Shown here piece by piece: positions 1 to 8,520 of a stretch of 64,000 nt of DNA; position 1 is the first letter of the stretch; every line of letters starts with the position of its first letter. The DNA lies in NCBI RefSeq assembly GCF_014779715.1, contig NZ_JACXYU010000002.1:372001-436000 (forward strand), written 5' to 3'. Origin of the DNA: Streptomyces chumphonensis (GTDB lineage: Bacteria > Actinomycetota > Actinomycetes > Streptomycetales > Streptomycetaceae). A model generated the notes under the pieces. That model saw only the letters and a program-made list of their open reading frames with translations. It did not search any database and had not been told where the DNA came from. A program made the position numbers and the translations under genes.

Positions 1-285
1 GCGGTGCGGCTGCACATCCTCCACCACGCGGCCGAGGAGGAGATCCACGGCGCGTGGATGACCGGGGAACTGGCCCGCCACGGCTACCGGATCAGTCCCG
101 GGACGCTGTACCCGACGCTGCACCGCCTGGAGGGCGACGGGCTGCTGGTCTCCGAGCAGCGCGTCGTCGACGGCCGAACCCGGCGCGTCTACCGGGCGAC
201 CGACGCGGGGCGGCGGGCGCTGGCCGAGGACCGCAGGGCGCTCGCCGCGCTGGCCCGCGAGGTCCTGGGCGACGAAACCCCCTGA
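1..285 (+). CDS. PadR-family transcriptional regulator (5' end may lie outside window)
   Basis: The frame is open from the first base. A GTG at 4 is the first start inside the window, but the gene may begin further upstream. The product is a winged-helix domain: residues about 15-60 hold the HGAWMTGEL helix, then YRISPGTLYPTLHRLEGDGLL, the usual PadR recognition helix and turn. The wing follows as RRVYRATDAGRRAL. PadR proteins are small repressors that often act on transport or stress genes. The only close neighbour in the window is a convergent amino-acid permease, so the target is probably to the left of the window. Family assignment is good; function is unknown. Confidence 0.8.
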   Translation, partial: AVRLHILHHAAEEEIHGAWMTGELARHGYRISPGTLYPTLHRLEGDGLLVSEQRVVDGRTRRVYRATDAGRRALAEDRRALAALAREVLGDETP

Positions 286-290
286 GGGGG
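278..290. terminator. Short GC hairpin at a convergent gene end
   Basis: Five C (278-282) and five G (286-290) flank TGA, which is the stop codon of the PadR gene. The permease stop lies at 292-294 on the other strand. The stem is short and there is no U tract, so it is at best a weak bidirectional terminator. Confidence 0.35.
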
Positions 291-291
291 C

Positions 292-1566
292 TCACGGCGT
301 GCGGGCGGTGAGCGTGCGGCGGACCGCGTAGACGGCGGCTCCCGCGCCCAGCACTGCGGCTCCGGAGACGACGGAGGACAGCGGCAGCGAGAAGGCCAGC
401 AGCAGGCAGCCGGTCAGCCCGACCACCGGCACGACCCGTGCGGGCCGGCCCTCGTGCGGCCCGAGCGTCCAGGCGGAGGCGTTGGCGACGGCGTAGTAGA
501 CGAGGACGCCGAAGGAGGAGAAGCCGATCGCCGCCTGGAGGTCCGCCGTCGCCGCGAGCACCGCCACGACCGCGCCGACGACCAGCTCGGCGCGGTGCGG
601 TACCTGGAAGCGCGGGTGGACGGCGGCCAGGGCGTGCGGCAGGTGCCGGTCACGGGCCATGGCCAGCGTGGTGCGGGAGACGCCGAGGACCAGGGCGAGC
701 AGCGTGCCGAGCGCGGCCACGGCGGCACCGGCGCGGACGAGGGGGACGAGCCACCCGGCTCCCGCCGCCCGCGCGGCCTCCGACAGCGGCGCGGCGGCCC
801 CGGCCACCCCGTCCGGGCCCAGCACCGCCAGGACGGAGACGGCGACGAGCGCGTAGACGACGAGCGTGACCCCCAGGGCGAGCGGGATCGCGCGCGGGAT
901 CGTCCGGGCCGGGTCGCGGACCTCCTCCCCCAGCGTGGCGATGCGCGCGTAGCCGGCGAAGGCGAAGAAGAGCAGGCCGGCCGCCTGGAGCACCCCGCCG
1001 GCCGTGGCGTCGGAGCCGACGTCCAGCCGGCTCGCGTCCGCCGCGTCCGAGGTCAGGGCCGTGACGACCACGGCGGCGAGCACCGCCAGGACGACGGCCA
1101 CGATCGCCCGGGTGAGCAGCGCGGACTTCCGCACCCCCGCGTAGTTGACGGCCGTCAGCGCCACCACCGCCGCCACGGCGACCGCGTGCGCCTGCCCGGG
1201 CCACACGTACGCCCCGACCGTGAGCGCCATCGCGGCGCAGGAGGCGGTCTTGCCCACCACGAAGGCCCACCCGGCGAGGTGGCCCCAGAAGACGCCGAGC
1301 CGCTCGCGCCCGTACACGTACGTCCCGCCCGAGGCCGGGTAGCGGGCGGCGAGCCGCGCGGAGGAGGTGGCGTTGCAGTAGGCGACGACGGCGGCCAGGC
1401 CGAGGCCGAACAGCAGCCCGGAACCGGCGGCGCGTGCGGCCGGGCCGAGCGCGGCGAAGATCCCCGCGCCGATCATCGACCCCAGGCCGATCAGGACGGC
1501 GTCGGGCACGCCGAGCGTCCGCCGCAGCTCCCCGGGGACGCCGCCCGCCGTCGGTGACGTGCTCAT
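292..1566 (-). CDS. APC-family amino acid permease
   Basis: This 424-residue protein is probably an inner-membrane amino-acid or amine importer. Its N-terminus has the APC signature: LGVPDAVLIGLGSMIGAGIFAALGPAA (first helix with the unwound GxGxxxGxG loop), then YPASGGTYVYGRERLG. About 12 hydrophobic segments follow, and the central FFAFAGYARIATLGEEVRDPARTIPRAI matches the conserved APC loop. The ATG at 1566 is chosen because GAGGAG lies 8 bases upstream. An in-frame ATG at 1653 would add 29 residues of non-hydrophobic sequence and has no such site. The substrate cannot be read from the sequence. Confidence 0.85.
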   Translation of the reverse strand: MSTSPTAGGVPGELRRTLGVPDAVLIGLGSMIGAGIFAALGPAARAAGSGLLFGLGLAAVVAYCNATSSARLAARYPASGGTYVYGRERLGVFWGHLAGWAFVVGKTASCAAMALTVGAYVWPGQAHAVAVAAVVALTAVNYAGVRKSALLTRAIVAVVLAVLAAVVVTALTSDAADASRLDVGSDATAGGVLQAAGLLFFAFAGYARIATLGEEVRDPARTIPRAIPLALGVTLVVYALVAVSVLAVLGPDGVAGAAAPLSEAARAAGAGWLVPLVRAGAAVAALGTLLALVLGVSRTTLAMARDRHLPHALAAVHPRFQVPHRAELVVGAVVAVLAATADLQAAIGFSSFGVLVYYAVANASAWTLGPHEGRPARVVPVVGLTGCLLLAFSLPLSSVVSGAAVLGAGAAVYAVRRTLTARTP

Positions 1567-1615
1567 GGACACACTCCTCGGCGAGACGGGGACGGCCTGC
1601 CTTGACGGGACCCGA

Positions 1616-1630
1616 TATCGGTGAACGATA
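1616..1630. promoter_or_regulatory. TATCG-N5-CGATA dyad upstream of the permease
   Basis: TATCG (1616-1620) and CGATA (1626-1630) form a perfect dyad around GTGAA, 50 bases upstream of the permease start. It lies between the permease and the end of the ABA4-like gene, so it can only serve the permease. It is a candidate operator, possibly for the nearby PadR protein, but nothing in the sequence links them. Confidence 0.35.
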
Positions 1631-1672
1631 GCGGATCGCCGGGGGCGGGCCACGCCCCCGTCCCACCGACCC

Positions 1673-2149
1673 CTACGGCGTCCCGCGCGGCGCCGCGGAC
1701 CGGGCCACCGGAGCGTCTACGGCGGCCCGGTCCCGGCTGATCCGCAGCGCCCGCAGGGCGAGGAAGAGCAGCACGCCCACCGGTGCGAGCAGGATGGTGG
1801 CCACGAGTAGCGGGCTCATGACGAGAGGGTGAACGCGGAGCCTGCGCGCCTCCCGGTACATCCACTGGCCGACGAGGAGGTCCCAGGCGATGACCTGGGC
1901 CCAGATCGCACCGGCGCCCGCGTCGAGGGCCATCAGGTCCTGGAAACCCGCGCGCGAGGGGTCGGTGACGGCGGCCCACAGCTCCGGCAGGACGGGCAGG
2001 GCGAGGGCGAGGTAGACGGCCAGCACCGGAACGACCGTCACAGGGGACGCGGCCACCCGGTCCGTCACGCGGCGGCCGGGGGCGACGATCATCAGCAGCC
2101 AGACCGGGGCCGCCAGCCAGAAGGCGAGGTCGAAGAGGAGATCCGTCAT
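1673..2149 (-). CDS. ABA4-like (DUF4281) integral membrane protein
   Basis: This 158-residue membrane protein has four likely helices: FDLAFWLAAPVWLLMIVAPG, VVPVLAVYLALALPVLP, the region with GAGAIWAQVIAWDLLVGQWMYREA, and LLVATILLAPVGVLLFLAL. Length and the AWDLLVGQWMYRE motif fit the ABA4-like family. The plant founder acts in neoxanthin synthesis; the role in actinobacteria is not known. The ATG overlaps the stop of the upstream membrane gene by ATGA, so the two are translated together under the promoter that faces the MerR gene. Confidence 0.65.
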   Translation of the reverse strand: MTDLLFDLAFWLAAPVWLLMIVAPGRRVTDRVAASPVTVVPVLAVYLALALPVLPELWAAVTDPSRAGFQDLMALDAGAGAIWAQVIAWDLLVGQWMYREARRLRVHPLVMSPLLVATILLAPVGVLLFLALRALRISRDRAAVDAPVARSAAPRGTP

Positions 2150-3153
2150 GCCACCGGCTCCTTGCGGACGGGCGGAGCCGGAGCCGTCGGAACCGTCGAC
2201 GGAGGCGCGGCCGGGGACGGCTGGGGCCCCGGCACCCGCAGTGCCGCCCAGGTGGCACCGACGCCGAGGGCGGCCAGGGCCGCGGCGGCGCCGAGCGTCG
2301 GGCCGTCGGGGCTCGTCAGCGGCTGCCCGCGCAGGGCCTGCCAGGTCAGGAGGGCGAGCACGGCTGTGTGGACGCCGGCCCCGACGAGGACGAGGCGCAG
2401 GCGCACGCGTGCGTCCCGCAGCCGCGCGGCCCGGGGCGCCAGTGCGAGCAGCAGCACGAGCAGCAGCGGCAGCGCCTGCAGGGCGTGCATGCCGACGAAG
2501 TGCGGGATGCGCAGGTCCCCGCCCGTCGTGGACCAGCCGGTGAACGGCATGGCCGGGCCGCCGTCCGGGACGCCGACGCTGTGGGCGCCGATCGCCTCGG
2601 CGACGCCCCGCGGGTCGGCGGCCCGCTGCTCCGGGGTGGGGAGGAGCATCAGCCCGCCGACGGCCAGCCCGAGGAGCGAGACGACGGCGCCCAGGCGCAC
2701 CGCCCAGGCGGTGGCCGCGTCGAGGGTGCGGGTGCGGAAGAGCAGCAGGGCGACGACCAGGGTGCCGGTCCACAGCAGGACGATCGTGAGCCCCATGAGC
2801 GCGAACAGCCGCGCGTCCAGGGGTGTCGCGATGTTGAAGTGGCTGCCCCGCCCGCGCACGACCTGGGTCGTGATGAGCACCATCTCGACCGCGCCCGCCA
2901 CCGCCACCACCGTTCCGGCCCACCAGCCGGCGCGTCGGTGCCGGGTGAGCAGCGAGAGCATCCAGGCGAGCGTGAGGGCGTACACGGCGAACGAGAGGGA
3001 GAACTTGAGCGGCTTGAGCCAGATCGCGGCGCCGGCCAGCACGCGGTCGTCGAGCACGGTGCCGGCTGCGGCGACCGGCGCGAGCAGGGCCATGGAGAGG
3101 GCGAAGGCCATGAGCGGCCGGTGCCAGGCCATGGCGGCACGCCAGGTGAGCAT
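2146..3153 (-). CDS. Polytopic membrane protein, unrecognised
   Basis: I do not recognise a named family. The 335 residues form about eight hydrophobic helices, starting with LMAFALSMALLAPVAAAGTVL and FSLSFAVYALTLAWMLSLLT. The non-membrane loop IPHFVGMHALQALPLL contains a HFVGMH pair of histidines that could bind metal or haem. The C-terminus is a Pro/Ala-rich tail. The ATG at 3153 is preferred over 3180 because the extra residues would lie inside the operator repeats; the ribosome site is weak. It is the first gene of a two-gene operon with the ABA4-like protein and is transcribed away from a MerR regulator. Confidence 0.6.
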   Translation of the reverse strand: MLTWRAAMAWHRPLMAFALSMALLAPVAAAGTVLDDRVLAGAAIWLKPLKFSLSFAVYALTLAWMLSLLTRHRRAGWWAGTVVAVAGAVEMVLITTQVVRGRGSHFNIATPLDARLFALMGLTIVLLWTGTLVVALLLFRTRTLDAATAWAVRLGAVVSLLGLAVGGLMLLPTPEQRAADPRGVAEAIGAHSVGVPDGGPAMPFTGWSTTGGDLRIPHFVGMHALQALPLLLVLLLALAPRAARLRDARVRLRLVLVGAGVHTAVLALLTWQALRGQPLTSPDGPTLGAAAALAALGVGATWAALRVPGPQPSPAAPPSTVPTAPAPPVRKEPVA

Positions 3154-3169
3154 GGGAAACCCCCGAATG

Positions 3170-3213
3170 GATAGTAGCAAGTGACACTATCGATTGCTGA
3201 TAGTGAGACTATC
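3170..3213. promoter_or_regulatory. Repeated GATAGT/ACTATC operator between MerR gene and membrane operon
   Basis: Four hexamer half-sites lie in 44 bases: GATAGT at 3170-3175, ACTATC at 3186-3191, GATAGT at 3199-3204, ACTATC at 3208-3213. The central pair extends to a perfect dyad CACTATC-N7-GATAGTG (3185-3205). The array sits at the divergent promoter, so autoregulation by the adjacent MerR protein and control of the membrane pair is the simplest reading. Confidence 0.6.
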
Positions 3214-3273
3214 GACGACGGGGGACGGATTGGCAAGAGGTCCCCGCAGGGAACCGTGAGGGGAGAGCACGCC

Positions 3274-4011
3274 GTGCGCATCGGAGAGTTGAGTCGCAGG
3301 ACCGGGGTTCCGGTGCCGACCGTCAAGTTCTACGTCCGCGAGGGGCTCCTGCCGCCGGGCCGGTTGACGAGCCCGAACCAGGCCCACTACGGCGAGGAGC
3401 ACGAACGGCGGCTGCGGCTGATCCGCGCGCTCATCGGTGTGGGCGGGCTCTCCGTGGCCGCCGCGGCGGAGGTGCTCGCGGCCATCGACGACCCCGCCCT
3501 CCCCCTGCACAAGGCGCTCGGCGCGGCCTCCCACGGCATCGCGGCGCCCGACGACGCGGAGGCGCGCGCGGGCCGGCCCGACGGCACGGCCGCCGAGCAG
3601 ACCGCGGACCCGGACGGTGACGCCGAGACGGACGCCGCGCGGGCCGCCGTGGAGGACCTCCTCGCCCGGCGGGGCTGGCACGTCTCAGCGCACAGCGGCA
3701 AGATGGCCGCCCTGGTGGCCGCCGCCACGGCGCTGACCCGCGTGGGCCATGGCGATTTCCTCACCCACGCGCTGGAGCCCTACGCCGACGCCGCCCAGCT
3801 CGTCGCGGAGGCCGACCTGGACTACGTGGCGGGGCAGGAGCGGCGCGAGGACCTCGTCGAGCGTGCCGTCGTCGGTACCGTGCTCGGTGACGCCGTGCTC
3901 ACCGCGCTGCGCCGCATCGCCCAGGTGGACGCCTCCGCCCGCCGGTTCGGCGACCGGGCCGGGACGCCCGGCGCTCAGCCGCCGAGCGCCGGCACGACGT
4001 CCGCGCCGTAG
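3274..4011 (+). CDS. MerR-family transcriptional regulator
   Basis: The 245-residue product begins VRIGELSRRTGVPVPTVKFYVREGLLPPGR, a typical MerR N-terminal winged helix with the arginine-rich wing. A linker helix and a long Ala-rich C-terminal effector region with no recognised motif follow. GTG at 3274 is chosen because GAGGGGAG precedes it and it lies exactly at the domain start; the upstream in-frame ATG at 3181 would put coding sequence across the operator. It probably controls the divergent membrane genes. Its 3' end overlaps the convergent LLM gene by 37 bases. The effector is unknown. Confidence 0.8.
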   Translation: MRIGELSRRTGVPVPTVKFYVREGLLPPGRLTSPNQAHYGEEHERRLRLIRALIGVGGLSVAAAAEVLAAIDDPALPLHKALGAASHGIAAPDDAEARAGRPDGTAAEQTADPDGDAETDAARAAVEDLLARRGWHVSAHSGKMAALVAAATALTRVGHGDFLTHALEPYADAAQLVAEADLDYVAGQERREDLVERAVVGTVLGDAVLTALRRIAQVDASARRFGDRAGTPGAQPPSAGTTSAP

Positions 4012-4988
4012 GCGTCGATGACCTCCTCGCGGGCGTCGTGCATGCAGTACAGGGCGAACTGGTCCACCCCAGCGTCCCGCAGGACGCGGAGTTTGGCCCG
4101 GTGGTCCTCGGCCGGGCCCAGGAGGCAGAAGCGGTCGACGATCTCGTCGGGCACGAAGTCGGTGGAGGGGTTCCCGGCCCGGCCGTGGTGGCGGTAGTCG
4201 TAGCCCCGCCGCCCGGAGATGTACGCGGTGAGTTCCTCCGGCACCACGTCGGAGTGGGCACCGTACCGGCCGACCAGGTCGGCCACGTGGTTGCCGACCA
4301 TGCCGCCGAACCACCGGCACTGCTCGCGTGCGTGGGCCAGCCCGGCCGCCGTGCCGTCGGTGACGTAGGCGGGCGCGGCCACGCACACGGTCAGGGCCGC
4401 CGGGTCCCGTCCGGCCGCGGCGGCCGCCGTCCGCACCTCGCCGGCCATCCAGGACGTCAGGTAGGGGTCGGCGAGTTGCAGGATGACCCCGTCGGCCACC
4501 TCGCCGGCCAGCGCGAGGGCCTTCGGGCCGTAGGCGGCCATCCACACGGGCAGCCGGCTCTCCCCCACCCACGGCAGCCGCAGCGGCGTGCCGTCCACCG
4601 TCGCCTCGCGGCCCTCCGCGAGATCGCGGATGGCGGTGATCGCCTCCCCGAGCCGGGCCAGCGTGCACGGCCGGCGGCCCGCCACCCGCATCGCGGAGTC
4701 GCCCCGGCCGATGCCGCACACGGTCCGGTTGCCGTACATCTCGTTGAGGGTGGCGAACGTGGAGGCCGTCACCTCCCAGGACCGGGTGGCGGGGTTGGTC
4801 ACCATGGGGCCCACGACGAGCCGTTCGGTGTGGTCGAGGATGCGGCTGTGGATGACGAACGGCTCCTGCCACAGCACGGCGGAGTCGAAGGTCCAGCCGT
4901 GGCGGAACCCGTTGCGCTCGGCGCGACGCATCAGTCCGACGGTGGCGGCACCGGGCGGATCGGTCTGGAGGACGAGTCCGAAGTCCAC
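3975..4988 (-). CDS. F420-dependent LLM-class oxidoreductase (hydantoin/pyrimidine-cluster type)
   Basis: This 337-residue protein is a bacterial luciferase-like TIM barrel. MDFGLVLQTDPPGAATVGLMRRAERNGF, the VVGPMVTNPATRSWEV strand and GIGRGDSAMR are typical of F420-binding LLM enzymes of the TIGR03842 type. That subfamily is usually found with hydantoinase genes. It starts with GTG, preceded by AGGAGA, only 12 bases after the dihydropyrimidinase stop, so it is the last gene of the pyrimidine operon. The substrate is unproven; a redox step on a pyrimidine or hydantoin is the natural guess, since no dihydropyrimidine dehydrogenase is present in the window. Confidence 0.8.
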   Translation of the reverse strand: MDFGLVLQTDPPGAATVGLMRRAERNGFRHGWTFDSAVLWQEPFVIHSRILDHTERLVVGPMVTNPATRSWEVTASTFATLNEMYGNRTVCGIGRGDSAMRVAGRRPCTLARLGEAITAIRDLAEGREATVDGTPLRLPWVGESRLPVWMAAYGPKALALAGEVADGVILQLADPYLTSWMAGEVRTAAAAAGRDPAALTVCVAAPAYVTDGTAAGLAHAREQCRWFGGMVGNHVADLVGRYGAHSDVVPEELTAYISGRRGYDYRHHGRAGNPSTDFVPDEIVDRFCLLGPAEDHRAKLRVLRDAGVDQFALYCMHDAREEVIDAYGADVVPALGG

Positions 4989-5000
4989 GGAAGGGGTCTC

Positions 5001-6401
5001 CTAGTCCAGGTGCTGGCAGGTGGCGCGGGGGAGGTAGCGGCCGTGGCCGGCGCGCCCGGTCCAGGTACGGCGGTCGAGGACGGTGCGGCCCCGGCTGAGG
5101 ACCGTCTCCGCCTGCCCGGTGACCTCACGGCCCTCGTACACGGAGTGGTCGACGTTCATGTGGTGCGTCCGGGCCGACAGCGTCTGCCGCGCTCCGGGGT
5201 CGTAGACGACGACGTCGGCGTCGGCACCGGGGGCGAGCGTGCCCTTGCGCCCGGCGAGGCCGAACATGCGCGCGGGGGCCGCGCAGGCCAGCTCGATCCA
5301 GCGGCGGCGGGAGATGCGGCCGTCCAGCACGGCCTGGTGCAGCAGGTCCATGCGGTGCTCGATGCCGGGCAGGCCGTTGGGGATGCGGGAGAAGTCGCCG
5401 CGCCCCAGCTCCTTCTGGCCCGCGAAGCAGAAGGGGCAGTGGTCCGTGGAGACGACCTGGAGGTCGCCGGTGCGCAGCGCGCGCCACAGGTCGTCCTGGT
5501 GGTCGGCGGGGCGCAGCGGCGTGGAGCAGACGTACTTGGCGCCCTCGAACCCCGGCCGGGCGAGGTCGTCGACCGTGAGGAAGAGGTACTGGGGGCAGGT
5601 CTCGCCGAACACGGGCAGCCCCAGGTCACGGGCGCGGGCCAGCTCGGCGACGGCCTCGCGGGCGGAGACGTGGACCACGTACAGGGGGGCCTCGGCCACC
5701 CGGGCGAGCTGCACCGCGCGGTGGGTGGCCTCGGCCTCCAGGAGCGCCCGGCGGACCTCGCCGTGGTACCGGGGGTCGGTCCGCCCGGCGGCCAGCGCCT
5801 GCTCGACGAGGACGTCGATGGCGATGCCGTTCTCGGCGTGCATCATGATCAGGCCCCCGTTGCCGGCGGCCCGCTGCATGGCGCGCAGGATCTGTCCGTC
5901 GTCGCTGTAGAAGACCCCGGGGTAGGCCATGAAGAGCTTGAACGAGGTGACGCCCTCGGCGACGAGGGCGTCCATCTCCTTCAGGGTGCCCTCGTTCACC
6001 TCGGCGAGGATCATGTGGAACGCGTAGTCCACGGCGCACTGCCCCTCGGCCTTGGCGTGCCAGGCGTCCAGGCCCTCGCGCAGGCTGCGGCCCCGGCTCT
6101 GCACGGCGAAGTCGACGACGGTCGTGGTGCCGCCCCAGGCGGCGGCGCGGGTGCCGGTCTCGAAGGTGTCGGCGGAGAACGTCCCGCCGAAGGGGAAGTC
6201 GAGGTGGGTGTGGGCGTCGACGCCGCCGGGGACGACGTACCGTCCGGTGGCGTCGATGGTGTGGTCGGCCCGCCAGCTCGCGGCGGCCTCCGTGCCCCGG
6301 GCGGCCAGCGCCGCGACGCGCTCCCCCTCGATGAGGACGTCGGCGTGCAGTTCCTCGGTGGCGGTGATCACGAGTCCGCCCCGGATGACGGTCCGGCTCA
6401 T
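5001..6401 (-). CDS. hydA: Dihydropyrimidinase / D-hydantoinase
   Basis: This cytosolic amidohydrolase (466 residues) opens the ring of dihydrouracil, dihydrothymine or hydantoins. The metal centre is visible: DAHTHLDFPFGG gives the HxH pair, SFKLFMAYPG the carboxylated lysine, MMHAEN and YVVHVSA the two further histidines, and STDHCPFCFAGQKE the aspartate. Length and motif spacing match dihydropyrimidinases closely, unlike the allantoinase later in the window. Its ATG overlaps the aminotransferase stop (ATGA). It is the third gene of the operon nitrilase - aminotransferase - hydantoinase - LLM enzyme. Confidence 0.93.
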   Translation of the reverse strand: MSRTVIRGGLVITATEELHADVLIEGERVAALAARGTEAAASWRADHTIDATGRYVVPGGVDAHTHLDFPFGGTFSADTFETGTRAAAWGGTTTVVDFAVQSRGRSLREGLDAWHAKAEGQCAVDYAFHMILAEVNEGTLKEMDALVAEGVTSFKLFMAYPGVFYSDDGQILRAMQRAAGNGGLIMMHAENGIAIDVLVEQALAAGRTDPRYHGEVRRALLEAEATHRAVQLARVAEAPLYVVHVSAREAVAELARARDLGLPVFGETCPQYLFLTVDDLARPGFEGAKYVCSTPLRPADHQDDLWRALRTGDLQVVSTDHCPFCFAGQKELGRGDFSRIPNGLPGIEHRMDLLHQAVLDGRISRRRWIELACAAPARMFGLAGRKGTLAPGADADVVVYDPGARQTLSARTHHMNVDHSVYEGREVTGQAETVLSRGRTVLDRRTWTGRAGHGRYLPRATCQHLD

Positions 6402-7684
6402 GCCCGGCCTCCCGAAGCCTCGTGCAGGGCCTTCTCCAGGATCGCCGCGCCCTCCTCGGCCTCCGCGACGGTGACGGTCAGGGGCGGTGCGACGCGCAGG
6501 ACGGCGCCGTCCGGCCCGCCCTTGCCGATCAGCAGGCCGCCGTCGCGGGCGGCCTCCAGCACGCGGGCGGCCGTGGCGGCGCTGTCGAGCTCGACGCCGA
6601 TCATGAGGCCGCGGCCCCGGACGTCGCGCACCGTGCCGAGCCCGGCGCCCGCCGCCCGGACCCGCTCGATGAGCAGACCGCCCACGCGCCGGGCGTTGCC
6701 CTGGAGATCGTGTTCGAGCAGGTAGGCGAGGTTGGCCTGGGCGGCGGCCATGGTCACGGGGCTGCCGCCGAAGGTGGAGATGGAGTTCGCGTCCAGGACG
6801 TTCATGATCTCCGCGCGGGCGACGACCCCGCCGACGGACATGCCGTTCCCGATGCCCTTGGCGAAGGTGATCATGTCGGGGGCGCCGCGCCCGGCGTGGG
6901 CCTGCCAGCCCCAGAAGTGGTCGCCGGTACGCCCCCAGCCGGTCTGCACCTCGTCGCTGATCCACAGGATGCCGTGCTCGTCCAGCACCTCGCGGAAGGC
7001 GGCCAGGAGGCCGTCGGGCGGCGCGGTGAAACCGCCGACACCCTGCACGGGTTCGGCGATGAGGGCCGCGACGCCCCGGGACGTCTGGCCGAGCAGGTCG
7101 GTCAGGTCCTGCACGCAGGCGTCGGTGAACTCGGCGTCGGTCAGCCGTGCGTAGGGGCCGCCGCGGACCGCGCCGTGGACGTAGAGCGTCTGGAGCGGCG
7201 AGAGGCTGGTGGGCGACCAGGCGCGGCTCCCGGTGACGCCGACCGTGGAGAAGGAGCGGCCGTGGTAGCTGTTGCGCAGGGCGAGGATCTGGTTGGAGCG
7301 CCGGTAGGTGGTGGCCAGGAGCAGGGCCGCGTCGTTGGCCTCGGTGCCGGAGGTCGTGAAGAAGACCCGGGCGTCGGGGATGCCGGAGAGGGCGGCGATG
7401 CGCTCGGCGAGCTCCACCATGGGCCGGTTGAGGTAGAGCGTGGAGCTGTGGATGAGCCGCCCGGCCTGCTCGGCGACGGCCTTGGTGACCTCCGGCAGGG
7501 CGTGGGCCGTCATGGTGGTGAGGATGCCGCCGAAGAAGTCCAGGTAGCGGTTGCCGTCGGCGTCCCACACATGGCGCCCCTCGCCGTGGGTGAGTTCGAG
7601 GGGGCGCTCGTAGTAGAGCGAGAGCCAGTCCGGCAGGACGGCGCGGTGGCGGTCGTGCAGGGAGGGCGTGGCGTGGTCGGTCAC
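6398..7684 (-). CDS. Class III aminotransferase (beta-alanine/2-oxoglutarate type)
   Basis: This 428-residue PLP enzyme probably removes the amino group of beta-alanine or 3-aminoisobutyrate, the end products of reductive pyrimidine breakdown. DEVQTGWGRTGDHFW and the lysine in MITFAKGIGNGMS form the PLP site; GTEANDAALL is the phosphate-binding part. The GTG at 7684 overlaps the stop of the nitrilase gene (GTGA), and its own stop overlaps the hydantoinase start. Class III transaminases have varied substrates, so the beta-alanine role rests mainly on the operon. Confidence 0.88.
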   Translation of the reverse strand: MTDHATPSLHDRHRAVLPDWLSLYYERPLELTHGEGRHVWDADGNRYLDFFGGILTTMTAHALPEVTKAVAEQAGRLIHSSTLYLNRPMVELAERIAALSGIPDARVFFTTSGTEANDAALLLATTYRRSNQILALRNSYHGRSFSTVGVTGSRAWSPTSLSPLQTLYVHGAVRGGPYARLTDAEFTDACVQDLTDLLGQTSRGVAALIAEPVQGVGGFTAPPDGLLAAFREVLDEHGILWISDEVQTGWGRTGDHFWGWQAHAGRGAPDMITFAKGIGNGMSVGGVVARAEIMNVLDANSISTFGGSPVTMAAAQANLAYLLEHDLQGNARRVGGLLIERVRAAGAGLGTVRDVRGRGLMIGVELDSAATAARVLEAARDGGLLIGKGGPDGAVLRVAPPLTVTVAEAEEGAAILEKALHEASGGRA

Positions 7685-8520
7685 GGGCGCACCAGCTCCC
7701 CGTAGGCGTCGGGGCGGCGGTCGCGGTAGAACGCCCAGGTGCGGCGGACCTCGTCGATGAGGCCGAAGTCCAGGTCCTGGACGAGGAGTTCCTCCTTGTC
7801 GCCTGCGGCGGCGCCGACGATCTGGCCGCGTGGGTCGGCGAAGTAGCTCGTCCCGTAGAAGTCGTTGTCCCCGTAGCTCTCCGTGCCGACGCGGTTGATC
7901 GCGGCGACGAAGTAGCCGTTGGCGACGGCCGCCGCGGGCTGTTCGAGCTGCCACAGGTGGGAGGAGAGGCCGCGGGAGGTGGCGGAGGGGTTGAAGACGA
8001 GCTGGGCCCCGGCCAGGCCGAGGGCGCGCCACCCCTCGGGGAAGTGGCGGTCGTAGCAGATGGTGACGCCGATGCGGCCGGCCGCCGTGTCGAACACGGG
8101 CCAGCCCCGGTTGCCGGGCCGGAAGTAGAACTTCTCCCAGAATCCCTTCAGCTGCGGGATGTGGTGCTTGCGGTAGGTGCCGAGCACCGTGCCGTCGGCG
8201 TCGATCACGACGGCGGTGTTGTAGTGGAATCCGGACTGCTCGGTTTCGAAGAGCGGGGCCACGATCACCAGGCCCGTCTCCCGCGCGAGCGCGCACATCC
8301 GCTCCGTCGTCGGCCCGCCGGGCACGGGCTCGGCCCAGCGGAAGTGCTCGGCGTCCTGCACCTGGCAGAAGTAGGGGGCGTTGAAGACCTCCTGGAAGCC
8401 GATGACGGCGGCTCCCCGCCGGGCGGCCTCCCGGGCGTGCTCCTCGTGCTTGGCCACCATGGACGCGGTGTCGCCGGTCCAGGTCGCCTGTACCACCGCG
8501 GCACGTACGACATCGGGCAT
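7681..8520 (-). CDS. Nitrilase-superfamily beta-ureidopropionase
   Basis: This 279-residue hydrolase should convert N-carbamoyl-beta-alanine to beta-alanine, CO2 and ammonia. The Glu-Lys-Cys triad is in place: GFQEVFNAPYF (Glu), YRKHHIPQLKGFWEKFYF (Lys), GVTICYDRHFPEGWR (Cys). The ATG at 8520 has GAAGGAG at good distance; the longer open frame upstream to 8748 is not protein-like. It is the first gene of the pyrimidine operon, and the 259 bases upstream should hold the promoter, though no clear operator is seen. Together with HydA and the aminotransferase it gives the last three steps of reductive pyrimidine degradation. Confidence 0.92.
   Translation of the reverse strand: MPDVVRAAVVQATWTGDTASMVAKHEEHAREAARRGAAVIGFQEVFNAPYFCQVQDAEHFRWAEPVPGGPTTERMCALARETGLVIVAPLFETEQSGFHYNTAVVIDADGTVLGTYRKHHIPQLKGFWEKFYFRPGNRGWPVFDTAAGRIGVTICYDRHFPEGWRALGLAGAQLVFNPSATSRGLSSHLWQLEQPAAAVANGYFVAAINRVGTESYGDNDFYGTSYFADPRGQIVGAAAGDKEELLVQDLDFGLIDEVRRTWAFYRDRRPDAYGELVRP

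Noticed and set aside
4038..6725. Open frame of 895 codons on the plus strand
   Set aside because: Antisense to the LLM, hydantoinase and aminotransferase genes, which have clear motifs, starts and overlaps; the shadow frame has none.
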